Origin: Candidatus Woesearchaeota archaeon
GTDB lineage: Archaea > Nanobdellota > Nanobdellia > Woesearchaeales > JAFGUC01
Direction: 5' to 3'
Length of the DNA stretch: 64,000 nucleotides
Assembly: GCA_016938695.1 (NCBI GenBank)
Contig: JAFGUC010000006.1
Location: 347,491-411,490 of the forward strand
Positions within the stretch are counted from its first letter, which is position 1. Every line of letters starts with the position of its first letter. The notes under the pieces are model-generated. The model did no database searches. It saw only the letters and a list, made by a program, of their open reading frames with translations, and was not told where the DNA came from. Positions 19,491-29,321 of this stretch are shown piece after piece. The position numbers and the translations under genes were made by a program.

Positions 19491-20888
19491 ATGTTTGAAT
19501 TGTTTACTTCTATGATAAAAGAAGAATGGAGAATTCATTCGACTGTTTTTGGTAATATGGCTTTTATGTTCTTGCCTGTTCTTGCGTTTTTGTTGTCTAT
19601 TGGACTTTCTATATCTTTACCTTTGTTTGTTTTATTATTCTCGGAGTTTTCTGTCTTGATTTTTATTCATTACTTGTTTCTGTTTTTTGGAATCAATATT
19701 GGTGCATTTGGATTATTTGGAAAAGAGTGGATGAATAGACGTTTTGGCCAAGCAAGTTTACTTGCATATTCTTCTCGTTCGCTTCCTATTAGTGAGAGAA
19801 AAGTGTTTTTTTATATGGTGTTAAAAGATATTGTTTATTATGCTTTCATCTGGATTATTCCAATCTTGCTAGGTTTATTTGTATCTTCTTTTTTTGTTAA
19901 TATTGATTTTGGTCCTTTCCAAAATTATGCATTGAGTTTATCAGTATCATTTTTCTTGGGTTTGAGTTTTGTGTTTTTCTTATCAGTTTTATATGCTCAT
20001 CTTGGGCGATGGTTTATTCTTGTTCTAGGAGCTGTTCTTGTGGGTGTTGTTAAATATTTTAATCTTAATTTTATTGATTTATTCACTGTCAAATTCTTTT
20101 TGACGTATGATTTCTCTTACATTCGTGAGTCTTTAATTTTGATTTTTGTTTTCTTTTTTTTAGCTATTTTATTTGCAAGTTTTGATTTTCCTACGCATGT
20201 TTCAAGATTTAGAAATCATTTGGGAAAACTAGAAAAACTGTTTTCTAAGTTTGAATTTTCTGAATTTATAGCTAAAGACTTACTTGATTTCAAAAGAACG
20301 GGGGCGGGTTTGGGGAGAATATTTTTTTCATATTTATTTCCTGTAGGTTTTATTTGGTTTTTTTTGAGATTTTTTGTTGAGAAGGTAATTGATGCAAATT
20401 TCTTAGTTTTATTTGCAATTTTTATGGGATCTTTTTCGGCATCAATTTATACCTGGATAACTGAATTTGATTTATTTGGCCAGTATTCTTTTTTACCAAT
20501 TAAGCCATCTGACTTGATTAAATCAAAGATATATAGTTTTTCTATACTTAATTTAGTTTCATTCGTTATTTTGGTTGTTGCAGGTTTTGTCTATTCTAGT
20601 TTTTTGATGACTTTATTATCATTACTTGTATTTGGAATTGTTTCGTTCTTTTCTTTGGCAATTACAATATATTTAACTGGACTTATGCCAAGTGTTATGT
20701 TTATGAACTTTAAGGTTTTAGCTAAATATTTACTTGTAATTATACCGTCTATGTTGGTTTTAGTTTTTGTGAATGTTTTATTTGATTGGTTGGTTTTATT
20801 GGTGCTTTTAGTCTTGTTTTTGCTTTCTTTTGTGATTTTTAGAAAAGCGTTCTTTAAGTGGGATGAGATTGAACAAAAAACATTCTAA
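19491..20888 (+). CDS. ABC-2-type transporter permease
   Basis: A 465-residue, Phe-rich membrane protein with about twelve hydrophobic segments in two groups separated by a soluble loop (about 235-270: SKFEFSEFIAKDLLDFKRTG). It has no recognisable substrate motif. It begins one base after the ATPase and must be its membrane partner. The size and two-bundle layout suggest that a single polypeptide supplies the whole membrane part, or that it dimerises. Lipid, polymer or drug export are all possible. Confidence 0.85.
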   Translation: MFELFTSMIKEEWRIHSTVFGNMAFMFLPVLAFLLSIGLSISLPLFVLLFSEFSVLIFIHYLFLFFGINIGAFGLFGKEWMNRRFGQASLLAYSSRSLPISERKVFFYMVLKDIVYYAFIWIIPILLGLFVSSFFVNIDFGPFQNYALSLSVSFFLGLSFVFFLSVLYAHLGRWFILVLGAVLVGVVKYFNLNFIDLFTVKFFLTYDFSYIRESLILIFVFFFLAILFASFDFPTHVSRFRNHLGKLEKLFSKFEFSEFIAKDLLDFKRTGAGLGRIFFSYLFPVGFIWFFLRFFVEKVIDANFLVLFAIFMGSFSASIYTWITEFDLFGQYSFLPIKPSDLIKSKIYSFSILNLVSFVILVVAGFVYSSFLMTLLSLLVFGIVSFFSLAITIYLTGLMPSVMFMNFKVLAKYLLVIIPSMLVLVFVNVLFDWLVLLVLLVLFLLSFVIFRKAFFKWDEIEQKTF

Positions 20889-20921
20889 AAATATATAAAG
20901 GATTTAATTTGTTGTTAGTTG

Positions 20922-22289
20922 ATGAAAGCTAGTAGAGAAGAAATTCTAACAGGAAATATGTCTAAAACCATATTTAAGTTGGCATTACCGACCATGATTG
21001 CATTTTTGTTGCACACGGGTTTTAATGTCGTTGATACTATTTTTGTTGGAATGATTTCTTCAGATGCTATTGCTGCTGTAACACTGGTATTTCCAATCTT
21101 CTTTTTTGTGTTTGCTTTAGGAAATGGCCTTGGCCTTGGTACTGCTTCAGCTATTTCACGTTTTTTAGGGGCTGGGCGTAAACAAGAAGCATCTAATGTC
21201 GCTGAACATGCCTATCTTATATCTGTTATTGCTGGTGTTTTTTTTGCGGTTATCGGACTGGTTTTTTCTAGAGAAATATTTACATTAATGGGTGCATCTG
21301 AATCTCTTGTTAATCTTGTTTTGCAGTATTCTTTTTGGATATTGCTTGGTTTTCCTTTCATGATTTTTTCAATGGTATCTAATAGCATTTTGCGTGGCGA
21401 AGGTGACATGAAGAGTCCAATGATTGCAATGGGAATTGCATCTATTATGAATATCATACTTGATCCTTTGTTTATTTTTGGTATTGGTCCTTTTCCTGAA
21501 ATGGGGGTTGGTGGAGCTGCTTTTGCAACTTTTTTGTCTAGATTATTTGCATTTTTTTACTCTACCTGGTTTGTATTTACTGGAAGATCTAATGTCAAGA
21601 TTTCAATTGCAAATTTTAAATTTAAGGTTGCATACATTTGGGATATTCTAAAAGTTGGTATTCCAAGTTCATTAGATAGAATAGTTATGTCTGTTGCAAT
21701 GTCTATTCAAACTAAGATTGCATCTTTATTTGGTGATATCGCAATTGCTGCATTTGGTTTGTCTTTTAGAGCAGAATCTATTATATTTATGCCGTCAATG
21801 GCGTTTGGATCTGCAATTCTAACAATGGTTGGTCAAAATATAGGTGCAAAAAATGATTCACGTGCAAGATTAATAGCTATTAAGGGAAGTGTAATTGCTG
21901 CTATTTTTGCATCAATTATTGGTCTTATTTTTTATTTCTTCCCTGAGATTATAATAAGGGTTTTTACTTCAGACACTGTTTTAATTGATTCATCAAAAGG
22001 CTATTTTTTAGCTATGGGATTTTTTTGGGCTTTTATTGCAACACAATTTGTAATTGGTTCAGCATTCCAAGGAAGTGGAAAAGGTATTCCATCTTTTCTA
22101 TTTAATTTTGTAAGGTTATTTATTGTTGGAATTCCGTTGATGTACTTTTTTGCAGTTAAACAGAATATGGGTCTTAATGGCATATGGAAAGCATATCCAT
22201 ATGCTGCAGTTGTCGGTGGACTTTTTGCTGTATTGTGGTTTAAATTCAACAAATTAGGACATAAGAAACTTGATGTCGTTATTGAGTGA
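20922..22289 (+). CDS. MATE-family multidrug/cation efflux protein
   Basis: I start it at the ATG at 20922 (an in-frame TTG is three bases earlier); a TATA-like AATATATAAAGG lies about 30 bases upstream, fitting a leaderless mRNA. The 455 residues begin LTGNMSKTIFKLALPTMIAF, typical of MatE/DinF proteins, and contain twelve membrane helices in two repeats, with conserved NSILRGEGDM and GSAFQGSGKG in equivalent helices. It probably exports organic cations or drugs by Na+ or H+ antiport. The 3' end overlaps the convergent dus gene by 36 bases. Confidence 0.93.
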   Translation: MKASREEILTGNMSKTIFKLALPTMIAFLLHTGFNVVDTIFVGMISSDAIAAVTLVFPIFFFVFALGNGLGLGTASAISRFLGAGRKQEASNVAEHAYLISVIAGVFFAVIGLVFSREIFTLMGASESLVNLVLQYSFWILLGFPFMIFSMVSNSILRGEGDMKSPMIAMGIASIMNIILDPLFIFGIGPFPEMGVGGAAFATFLSRLFAFFYSTWFVFTGRSNVKISIANFKFKVAYIWDILKVGIPSSLDRIVMSVAMSIQTKIASLFGDIAIAAFGLSFRAESIIFMPSMAFGSAILTMVGQNIGAKNDSRARLIAIKGSVIAAIFASIIGLIFYFFPEIIIRVFTSDTVLIDSSKGYFLAMGFFWAFIATQFVIGSAFQGSGKGIPSFLFNFVRLFIVGIPLMYFFAVKQNMGLNGIWKAYPYAAVVGGLFAVLWFKFNKLGHKKLDVVIE

Positions 22290-23132
22290 ATTTTTGCTTA
22301 CATCTTTTAGGAGATGTTTGAGATTTTGTTTTAGATATTTTGTGTCTTTTGCTAATTGAATGAACTCTTTAATTAGTTTTTCATATTCTTTTGTTAAGGT
22401 TTTAATTGATTTATTTATTATTAATTTATTAATTTCTTTGTTTTCTTTTATTTTCTTAAATATTAATGGATCTTTGAGTGCAAATCTACCTATCATTATT
22501 CCTTTTGGTTTGAATTTTTTAATTAATTCTTGTGCTTTTTGTATCGAATCAATGTCGCCATTGATTATTATTTCTAATTTTGTTTTTGGTAATTTTATTG
22601 AATTGTAGTCAATTGGTTTTTGATATGATTGGTTTAATGTTCTACAATGAATATATGCTTTTTTTATTTTTGCATCTTCTAGTATTTTTAGATATTCATT
22701 AATTCTAATTATGTTTTCTTTTGGACCTAATCTTAATTTTACGCTAGGTATAATGTTGTTTTTAATACATATATTTGCAAAATCGGTTGCGACTAATTTC
22801 ATTGCGTTTTCATCAATAAGTAATCCTGAACAAATTTTATTTTTTTGGAATGTAGAATGAGGACAACCCATGTTTAGGTTTAATTCTTTTGTGTTTTTTA
22901 TGTATGGCATTATTTTTTCTATTTGTTCTTTGTTTTGGGCTGCAATTTGAAATATTGTTTTTTTATATTCGTCTTTACTGTAAACTTTTAATTTGTCATT
23001 TTTTATTTCTTTATCAAAATAATCATCACATCGTATCATTTCTGAAAAGCAGAAATCTGCACCATTTTCAAATAGAAAGTGTCTATATAAGTAATTACCT
23101 AGAAGATTCATTGGTGCAAAATAGTATTTCAT
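22254..23132 (-). CDS. dus: tRNA-dihydrouridine synthase
   Basis: A 292-residue flavoenzyme that reduces uridines in tRNA D-loops. It begins with the Dus signature YYFAPMNLLGNYLYR, has the catalytic-loop motif ELNLNMGCPHSTFQKN (Cys about 95) with SGLL after it, then SVKLRLG, the AYIHCRTLNQSY stretch (His and Arg contacting FMN) and INGDI and GIMIGRFALKDP for phosphate binding. The C-terminal helical domain (about 235-292) is Lys-rich and slightly shorter than in bacterial Dus. No binding partner gene is adjacent. Confidence 0.9.
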   Translation of the reverse strand: MKYYFAPMNLLGNYLYRHFLFENGADFCFSEMIRCDDYFDKEIKNDKLKVYSKDEYKKTIFQIAAQNKEQIEKIMPYIKNTKELNLNMGCPHSTFQKNKICSGLLIDENAMKLVATDFANICIKNNIIPSVKLRLGPKENIIRINEYLKILEDAKIKKAYIHCRTLNQSYQKPIDYNSIKLPKTKLEIIINGDIDSIQKAQELIKKFKPKGIMIGRFALKDPLIFKKIKENKEINKLIINKSIKTLTKEYEKLIKEFIQLAKDTKYLKQNLKHLLKDVSKNSLNNDIKFLMS

Positions 23133-23159
23133 TTTATTAATAGGCCTGAATAGGGTCTT

Positions 23160-24695
23160 TTATTTCTTTTGGTTTGGCAATGTGAAAATAAGACTTGTTC
23201 CTTTATTAGCACCTTTACTTTCTGCCCAAATCTTACCACCATGTGCTTTAATTATTTTGTTACAAATTGCAAGACCTAGACCTGATGATGCTGCAGCGTC
23301 GTGCCTTGAATCATCGATTTTAAAGAATTCTTCAAATATTTTACTTATGTATTTCTTATCAATACCAATACCAGAATCTTTTATTGTTATTTGAGTGAAC
23401 TTACCTTTCTTTTTTGCGCTGATTTCGACTTCTTTTTTCTTAGGCATATATTTAACAGAGTTACCAATTATATTTGCAATGACTTCTGTTATCCTGAATT
23501 TATCAGCATATACTATTAGTGAATCTGTTTTTATTGTGTTTTTTATTTTAACTTTATTTTGTTTGGTAATTACTTCAATTGCTTTTAATGAATCATCTAG
23601 TATTTTTTTCATAGAAATATTTTCAAAATGAAATTCGGATTTTCCTGTATCAAGTCTTGATAGATTTAATGTATCTGAAACTAGAGTTGATAAGTATTCA
23701 ACATTATTATCAATTATTCTTAATTTGTCTTTTAGTTTTCCACATCGTGCATCATTTGTTATTATTGGCAATAATGCTTTTATTGGTGTTAAGGGTGTTC
23801 TTAAATCATGTGCTACTTGATTGATAAACTGGGTTTTTAGATTTAGTAAATTTAGTATTTTTTTATTTGCATTTTCTAAATCTTTTGTTCTTAATTTTAC
23901 TTTCTTTTCTAGATTTTTATTTAAGTATTCTATTTCACTAATCTTTTCTTTTAATGCCATTACCATTTGATCTAATGATTCTGCTAGAATACCAATTTCA
24001 TCATTTCTGTTTTTTATGGATGGATTAATATGTTCGTATTTTCCGTCAGAAATTCTTTTTGAAGCTTCTGAAAGTTCAATTATTGGTTTTGTAAAATTAC
24101 TTATAACTATAAATGTAGCAATAATTGTCACGATATATGTTAGTATATTTCTTATATTGCCATAAAATATGGATTCATTTATTTTTTTTTCAGTTTCTGC
24201 ACTTATTTTATTAAAATAATTTAGTTCACTTAAAATTAATTCAGCAGTATTGTCTCGAACAAAATCAGCATATTTTAATAATTCCCAATATTTGCTTGAT
24301 ATTCCAAGGATAGAATTACTGTTTAAAGTTTTGTTTGATTCTAATATTATGTTATTAATTGAATTTCTTATTCCTCTAAACTTTATATAACTATTTGGAT
24401 CTTTTATTCCTGCTTCAATATTATCTAAAGTATTTATTATTTTTTCAGATTCTATGTAGAAATCATGGATTAAATTTTTATCTTTTGCTGCAGCATAAAA
24501 TTTGTTTACTAGGTTATATGCTTCTGTTGTTAATGATTCTTCAATCATAAGATTATTTAATATTTCTCTTTGCTCATTTTGAAGATTTGTATATGATACA
24601 AATCTTGCATGAGTACTTACTATTAAAAGAGTAAAAAAACTAACTATAACTAGTAAAATTTTCAGTTTTATTGATTTATTCTTCTTTATAGACAT
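23160..24695 (-). CDS. Membrane sensor histidine kinase (HAMP-HisKA-HATPase)
   Basis: The 511 residues have two membrane helices (about 10-29 and 182-200) around an extracytoplasmic helical domain, a HAMP segment (about 200-250), a coiled coil, HisKA with VAHDLRTPLTPIKA (His296), and an ATPase domain with N-box VIANIIGNSVKYMP, G1 DSGIGID and G2 SSGLGLAI. No response regulator is visible in the window. The gene overlaps the preceding sugar-binding lipoprotein by 20 bases, so the two are co-translated; the binding protein probably presents its ligand to the sensor domain. Confidence 0.93.
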   Translation of the reverse strand: MSIKKNKSIKLKILLVIVSFFTLLIVSTHARFVSYTNLQNEQREILNNLMIEESLTTEAYNLVNKFYAAAKDKNLIHDFYIESEKIINTLDNIEAGIKDPNSYIKFRGIRNSINNIILESNKTLNSNSILGISSKYWELLKYADFVRDNTAELILSELNYFNKISAETEKKINESIFYGNIRNILTYIVTIIATFIVISNFTKPIIELSEASKRISDGKYEHINPSIKNRNDEIGILAESLDQMVMALKEKISEIEYLNKNLEKKVKLRTKDLENANKKILNLLNLKTQFINQVAHDLRTPLTPIKALLPIITNDARCGKLKDKLRIIDNNVEYLSTLVSDTLNLSRLDTGKSEFHFENISMKKILDDSLKAIEVITKQNKVKIKNTIKTDSLIVYADKFRITEVIANIIGNSVKYMPKKKEVEISAKKKGKFTQITIKDSGIGIDKKYISKIFEEFFKIDDSRHDAAASSGLGLAICNKIIKAHGGKIWAESKGANKGTSLIFTLPNQKK

Positions 24696-25704
24696 CTTCT
24701 CTACTATGAAATCCGTCAGCTATAATTGTCTTATCAATATTCTCTTTTGTAACAAGTGTTGGTTTTAACAATCTTGATGGTACTTGCATTAGTTTATTAT
24801 CCAAATATGTATCAATTTGGTAATACTCATCTTTTGCCATTTGAATTGCTATTTTAATTGTTTCTCTTGCTAATTCTTTTATTGGTTTATACACTGTTCC
24901 TGTTTGTGTTCCTTGTATTATTCTTTGACATGCTGTAAGGTCTGCATCTTGGCCTGATACAGGAATTTTTCCATTTAAACCAAATTTTTCTAAAGCTTGA
25001 ATTGAACCAAAAGCAGTTCCATCATTTGCAGCAATAACTCCAACAATATCTGTTCCGTTTTCAGTAAGGTAGTTGAATAGATGTTCATATGCTGATTCTG
25101 GTTTCCATTGGTCTGAGAATTGATCTACAACGATTTCATATGTTCCGTTTTGGATGTATGGTTCTAAAACTTCTAATGAGCCTTTTCTTAGAAGTAATGC
25201 GTTGTTATCAGTTATTGAACCACCAATATATGCAACTTTTCCTGGTTTTGCGTTGTTTAAAACTACTTGTGCTTCTAGTCTTCCTACTTCTTCATTATCA
25301 AAAGAAATGTACAAATCTACGTAAGTGTCAGTCATTAATCTATCGTAACTAATAACCATTATTCCTTTTTCACTTGCTAATTTTGTTAAATTTGCTAATG
25401 AATCTGCAACTTGAGGAACTATTATCAATACATCAACGCCTTGTAATATTAAATTTTCAATTTCATTTTTTTGAATTTGTACATCATTGTTTGATGACTT
25501 TAATATCACGTCAGCACCTAATTCACTTGCATATTCTTCTAAATATGCTTTATCTTTTAGCCAACGTTCCTCTTGGTATCCGCTCATTGAAATTCCTATA
25601 AGAGGTTTATTTTCTACTATTTGATTTGTTACTTGTGTGTTTTGAGTAGTACAACTAGACAAAGACAGCAATAGAATTGTTAAAATAATTAGTAAATGTC
25701 GCAT
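24676..25704 (-). CDS. Xylose/ribose-type periplasmic-binding lipoprotein
   Basis: A 342-residue protein with a lipoprotein signal (lipobox SLSSC, Cys18) and a type I periplasmic-binding fold of the XylF/RbsB class: GISMSGYQEERW, GVDVLIIVPQ, ISYDRLMTD, YISFDNEEVGR, GVIAANDGTAFG and GQDAD. These segments line the sugar site in D-xylose-binding proteins. No sugar ABC permease or ATPase is nearby; the next gene is a histidine kinase overlapping by 20 bases. The protein is therefore more likely a sensory co-receptor than an uptake protein. The promoter region is divergent from polymerase IV. Confidence 0.92.
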   Translation of the reverse strand: MRHLLIILTILLLSLSSCTTQNTQVTNQIVENKPLIGISMSGYQEERWLKDKAYLEEYASELGADVILKSSNNDVQIQKNEIENLILQGVDVLIIVPQVADSLANLTKLASEKGIMVISYDRLMTDTYVDLYISFDNEEVGRLEAQVVLNNAKPGKVAYIGGSITDNNALLLRKGSLEVLEPYIQNGTYEIVVDQFSDQWKPESAYEHLFNYLTENGTDIVGVIAANDGTAFGSIQALEKFGLNGKIPVSGQDADLTACQRIIQGTQTGTVYKPIKELARETIKIAIQMAKDEYYQIDTYLDNKLMQVPSRLLKPTLVTKENIDKTIIADGFHSREDVYKEE

Positions 25705-25758
25705 TTTGTTTTATTAATGTAATTTTCTTTAATAAATCTTAGTTACTTCTTTAGAGTT

Positions 25759-25775
25759 GCACAAGACACTCGACA
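25759..25775 (+). promoter_or_regulatory. Upstream element of DNA polymerase IV (CACAAGACACTCGAC), candidate damage operator
   Basis: GCACAAGACACTCGACA differs from the 17-base elements before uvrA and the 448-residue gene at only a few positions (TCACAAGACACTAGACT there). It ends 14 bases before the TATA box TTTATAAA (25789-25796), exactly the spacing found upstream of uvrA and in the same orientation to transcription. Confidence 0.7.
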
Positions 25776-25818
25776 TCTTGACGCTTGGTTTATAAATTTA
25801 ATTTTGTTGTATATTATT

Positions 25819-26859
25819 ATGATTATTGCTCATATCGACATGGATTGTTTTTTTTGTGCATGTGAATTGAAAAGAGATTATTCATTAAAAGGAAAACCTG
25901 TAATTGTTGGTGGACTTGGAAAACGTGGAGTTGTTAGTACATCTAATTATCTAGCACGTAGGTATGGAGTATTTTCTGCTCAACCAATTTGTATTGCAAG
26001 AAAATTATGTCCTGATGCTATTTACTTAACTCCAGATCATGAATATTATAGTAATGAATCTTCTAAAATAATGGACGTATTATCAAGTTTTGGTGAGATT
26101 GAACAAGTCTCAATTGATGAAGCCTATATTGATGTAACTGAGTTTATGAAAATATTTTCATCTCTAGAGAAGATGACTGAGTTTATGCAAAGAAAAGTTC
26201 TTAAAAAAACAGGTTTAACTTGTTCAATTGGTATTTCAACATCTAGGTACGTATCAAAGATTGCATCAGATTTTAAAAAACCGTTTGGATATACTATTGT
26301 TTTAGATCCTGCTGAATTTCTTTCAACTTTAAATATCTCAAAAATACCTGGTATTGGTAAAGTTTCAAAATTATACTATAATAAGAATGGAATTAATACA
26401 ATTGGCGACTTAGCAAACATGAATCGTGGAGCTGTTCTTGATAAATTTGGAAAATCTGGATTACATTTTCAAAATATTGCTTTAGGTTTGGATAAAACTG
26501 GTTTACTAGAACACGGTCCAATTAAATCATCTAGCCGTGAAACAACTTATCAAGAAGACGTCAGTGATTTTGATGAATTAGAAAAATCTCTTGCTAATTT
26601 ATCTGAACATGTTATTTCAGATGCAAAATCAAAATTATTCAAAACTGTTTCAGTAAAGATAAGATATTCTGATTTTACAACTCGTACTAAAGATTATAGT
26701 TTTAATTGTTTTATTAATTCAATTGATACTGTTAAAGAAACATGTAAAAGTATGCTAACTGAATTGTTTGATTCTGAGAAAGGAGTAAGACTTCTTGGTG
26801 TCAAATTAAGTAAATTTGCAAATGGGTTAGAAAGACAATTATCTCTTACTTGCTTTTAG
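25819..26859 (+). CDS. dinB: Y-family DNA polymerase IV (DinB/Dbh type)
   Basis: I start it at the ATG at 25819, about 30 bases after the TATA box TTTATAAA, as a leaderless gene; the in-frame TTG at 25804 is less likely. The 346 residues begin IIAHIDMDCFFCACE (first catalytic Asp, steric gate FF region), followed by NYLARRYGV, SIDEAYIDVT (catalytic Asp-Glu), SIGISTSRYVSKIAS and the thumb helix-hairpin-helix KIPGIGKVS; the C-terminal half is the little finger. It is a translesion polymerase. It lacks an obvious PIP box at the end. The upstream element is shared with uvrA, suggesting damage control. Confidence 0.95.
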   Translation: MIIAHIDMDCFFCACELKRDYSLKGKPVIVGGLGKRGVVSTSNYLARRYGVFSAQPICIARKLCPDAIYLTPDHEYYSNESSKIMDVLSSFGEIEQVSIDEAYIDVTEFMKIFSSLEKMTEFMQRKVLKKTGLTCSIGISTSRYVSKIASDFKKPFGYTIVLDPAEFLSTLNISKIPGIGKVSKLYYNKNGINTIGDLANMNRGAVLDKFGKSGLHFQNIALGLDKTGLLEHGPIKSSSRETTYQEDVSDFDELEKSLANLSEHVISDAKSKLFKTVSVKIRYSDFTTRTKDYSFNCFINSIDTVKETCKSMLTELFDSEKGVRLLGVKLSKFANGLERQLSLTCF

Positions 26860-28771
26860 TTAAATTATTTATTTCTTCTTTTAATGAAATCATCTTAAGT
26901 TCTCTGTTGACTGTTATATCCTGAAATTTTTGTAACTCTTCAACTTTTTGCTTTAGTTCTTCTTCTATCCTAAACCTTAACAAACCTGCTGAAATTATCT
27001 CGCCTATTGATTTAATTAATGAAATTTTTTCTTTTGACCATCCAATTATTCTATTATGGCATGTTAAAGTGAAATATCCATTGAATTTTTCATGAATTGT
27101 CAGAGGAATTATGAGCATTGACTTTACTTTTTGATGTGATATAAATTCTCGCATTTGCTTGTTCTTGATATCTGATATTTCTTTATACATAAAAAGTCCA
27201 TTTGAACTTAATTTTGTAAAAATATTAATGCCTGTTTTTGCTGGAAGACTATTGATAAATTCTTTTTGAGAAGGAACGTTTTTTGCTTTCCATTCATATA
27301 TTTCAGCTATTTTTTCGTTATTTATCTCAAATATACATGTTTGAGTCAAGTTGAACATGTCATTAATTACTTCTAGAGAATTTTCCATCGTTTCTTTTTT
27401 GTTTTGACTTTTGACAAAAAAAGACGTAATGATGCTTAGTAATGTTTCGGATCTTAAATGTTTTCTTAGTGACTCTTTTGTTTCTATTTCTTTTGTTTGA
27501 TCAGTGAACATAACTAAGAATGCAGGTTTTCTTTGAAATAATATCTTACTTGTCGATACTGTTAAAAATATTTTTTTTCCATTGCTATCAAAGAATTCCT
27601 CGGTAATTATTGGTAATGGACCAAAATCACTATGTTTCCATCTATCGATAATAATACTTTTAGTCTCTGGAGGAATGTTTTTAAATATATCGTATCCTTG
27701 ATATTTTGTTGATTTGTTAACATTAAACAGTTTGTAAACACCTTCGTTTGCAAGTATTACTTTTTGTCCGTCATGTACTAGAATTGGAACAGGAGCATTT
27801 TTTACAATTAGCTCGTAATTTTGTTTTTCCTCTAGAAGAACTTGTTGAGCTCTTAGCAATTCTGTTTGATCTTCAAAAGTTGTTATAATTTCATTTTGTA
27901 CTATGATGTGTGATATCTTTACAGTCTTGATTTCAGAATTTTTGCATTTTATGCTTACTGTTCGTGAAAGTTTATTGATTGCTTTTTTGTTTGAAAGTTT
28001 TTTTTCGTAATCTAATATTTTTTGGTTTGTACTTATTAGTTTTGATTGCCAATTTTTTCCTTTTATATCATCTAAAGTATATCCTAGTAATTTAGTAAAC
28101 TCAGAGTTACAATATTTTGATTCAAGATTAGATGTTACAACAAGAATTGGAATTCTCAAATTATCAATTATATCTTTATATCTTTTCTCGTGTGCTTCTA
28201 GTTCCTCTTTTGCTTTTTTTAGGTCTAAAATTGTATTTTTACTTTCAGTTATATCTTCGAATATAGTAATAAATTCTAATTTTTTTGGTGAGAAAGCAGT
28301 TATCTTAAACCATTTTTCATTTATTTTAGAATATGTCTCAAATGATATGCTTTTTTGTGTTAAGGCAACTTTTCCGTATATTGATATCCAATTAACATTG
28401 TCTTTTTTTATGCCTTTAAAAATTTGAGTTACTCTTTTTCCAATAATATCTTCTCTTTTTAGATTTAATATTTTTAGAAAAACATCATTTACATCGATAA
28501 ATATGTAATCTGTTGGTTTTTTGTTTCTATCTAAAACTATTTTGTGATGTGCAAAAGCGTTTGTATATGTTTTCAGAAAGGAACCTATGTTGTTTTCTTT
28601 GAAAATGACAATTGTTTTTCCATCACAACTTAACGTGGTATATTTTGGATCGTCATTAAATGTTTTTGGTAAATTTATTTTTTTTGCAGACTCGTTTTTG
28701 TAGATAACCTTATTCTTATCTAACACAACTACTGGTTGGAATATAGAATCAAGTACCTTATTGAAATCCAA
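26846..28771 (-). CDS. Multi-PAS/GAF sensor protein without kinase domain
   Basis: I start it at the TTG at 28771, five bases after the Shine-Dalgarno GAGGTGA; the frame extends to an ATG at 28804. The 641 residues hold a short PAS-like segment, three PAS domains (about 60-185, 190-310 and 320-430) and a GAF domain (about 450-600), ending with a coiled coil (KQKVEELQKFQDITVNREL). There is no HisKA or ATPase domain, although this ending often precedes one. It is cytoplasmic, with no membrane helix. It might signal through protein contacts or be a truncated kinase. Confidence 0.85.
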   Translation of the reverse strand: MDFNKVLDSIFQPVVVLDKNKVIYKNESAKKINLPKTFNDDPKYTTLSCDGKTIVIFKENNIGSFLKTYTNAFAHHKIVLDRNKKPTDYIFIDVNDVFLKILNLKREDIIGKRVTQIFKGIKKDNVNWISIYGKVALTQKSISFETYSKINEKWFKITAFSPKKLEFITIFEDITESKNTILDLKKAKEELEAHEKRYKDIIDNLRIPILVVTSNLESKYCNSEFTKLLGYTLDDIKGKNWQSKLISTNQKILDYEKKLSNKKAINKLSRTVSIKCKNSEIKTVKISHIIVQNEIITTFEDQTELLRAQQVLLEEKQNYELIVKNAPVPILVHDGQKVILANEGVYKLFNVNKSTKYQGYDIFKNIPPETKSIIIDRWKHSDFGPLPIITEEFFDSNGKKIFLTVSTSKILFQRKPAFLVMFTDQTKEIETKESLRKHLRSETLLSIITSFFVKSQNKKETMENSLEVINDMFNLTQTCIFEINNEKIAEIYEWKAKNVPSQKEFINSLPAKTGINIFTKLSSNGLFMYKEISDIKNKQMREFISHQKVKSMLIIPLTIHEKFNGYFTLTCHNRIIGWSKEKISLIKSIGEIISAGLLRFRIEEELKQKVEELQKFQDITVNRELKMISLKEEINNLTKSK

Positions 28772-28865
28772 TAAATTCACCTCTTTTAATATATTAAGTA
28801 TCATTATTTTAAAAGGTTTTGGTTATAACAAAAATTTTATAAAAGTTTTAATATTATTAATCTTC

Positions 28866-29321
28866 ATGGATGTATTTAACGATATTTTGGATCGTGCAAT
28901 AATTCATGAGAATAATTCTTATTTGTATTGTGCGGGGTTTTCTAAAAAATCGTATGATTCGGATTTACGACAACTATATTTGAAGTTAGCTTTAGAGGAA
29001 TTAGAACATAAAAGAATCCTAGAAATATTCAAAGAAACTAGAGATATTGATTATTCTGTTCAAGCAGCAAAACATAGAGGTGCTGTGTTTGAAGATGTTG
29101 ATCCTAGACCTTCTGATTTTATGAATACTTTAGAGGTCAAAACAGGTCTTAAAGAGGCAATAGACAAAGAGAAACTAGCTTATGAGATGTATCTTGATTT
29201 TAGAGGTAAAGTGGACGATTTGGTTGGTAAAAAACTTCTTTTTATGCTCGCTAAAATGGAAGAATACCACATGAAAATGCTTGATAAAGAATATTCTAAA
29301 AGATTCTTAATCAATGATTAA
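28866..29321 (+). CDS. Ferritin-like diiron protein (rubrerythrin-related)
   Basis: I start it at the ATG at 28866, preceded by a TATA-like TTTTATAAAAG about 30 bases upstream; the longer frame from 28761 runs through the promoter. The 151 residues form a four-helix-bundle pattern with likely iron ligands Glu15, Glu45-x-x-His48, a Glu in DKEKLAYEMY (about 102-107) and Glu132-x-x-His135. Such proteins reduce peroxide or store iron. No rubredoxin Cys pair is present, so it is not a full rubrerythrin. The end overlaps a convergent small gene by 15 bases. Confidence 0.85.
   Translation: MDVFNDILDRAIIHENNSYLYCAGFSKKSYDSDLRQLYLKLALEELEHKRILEIFKETRDIDYSVQAAKHRGAVFEDVDPRPSDFMNTLEVKTGLKEAIDKEKLAYEMYLDFRGKVDDLVGKKLLFMLAKMEEYHMKMLDKEYSKRFLIND

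Noticed and set aside
26846..28771. PAS/GAF protein as a histidine kinase
   Set aside because: No HisKA or HATPase motifs are present and the frame ends in a coiled coil; the next gene is on the other strand.
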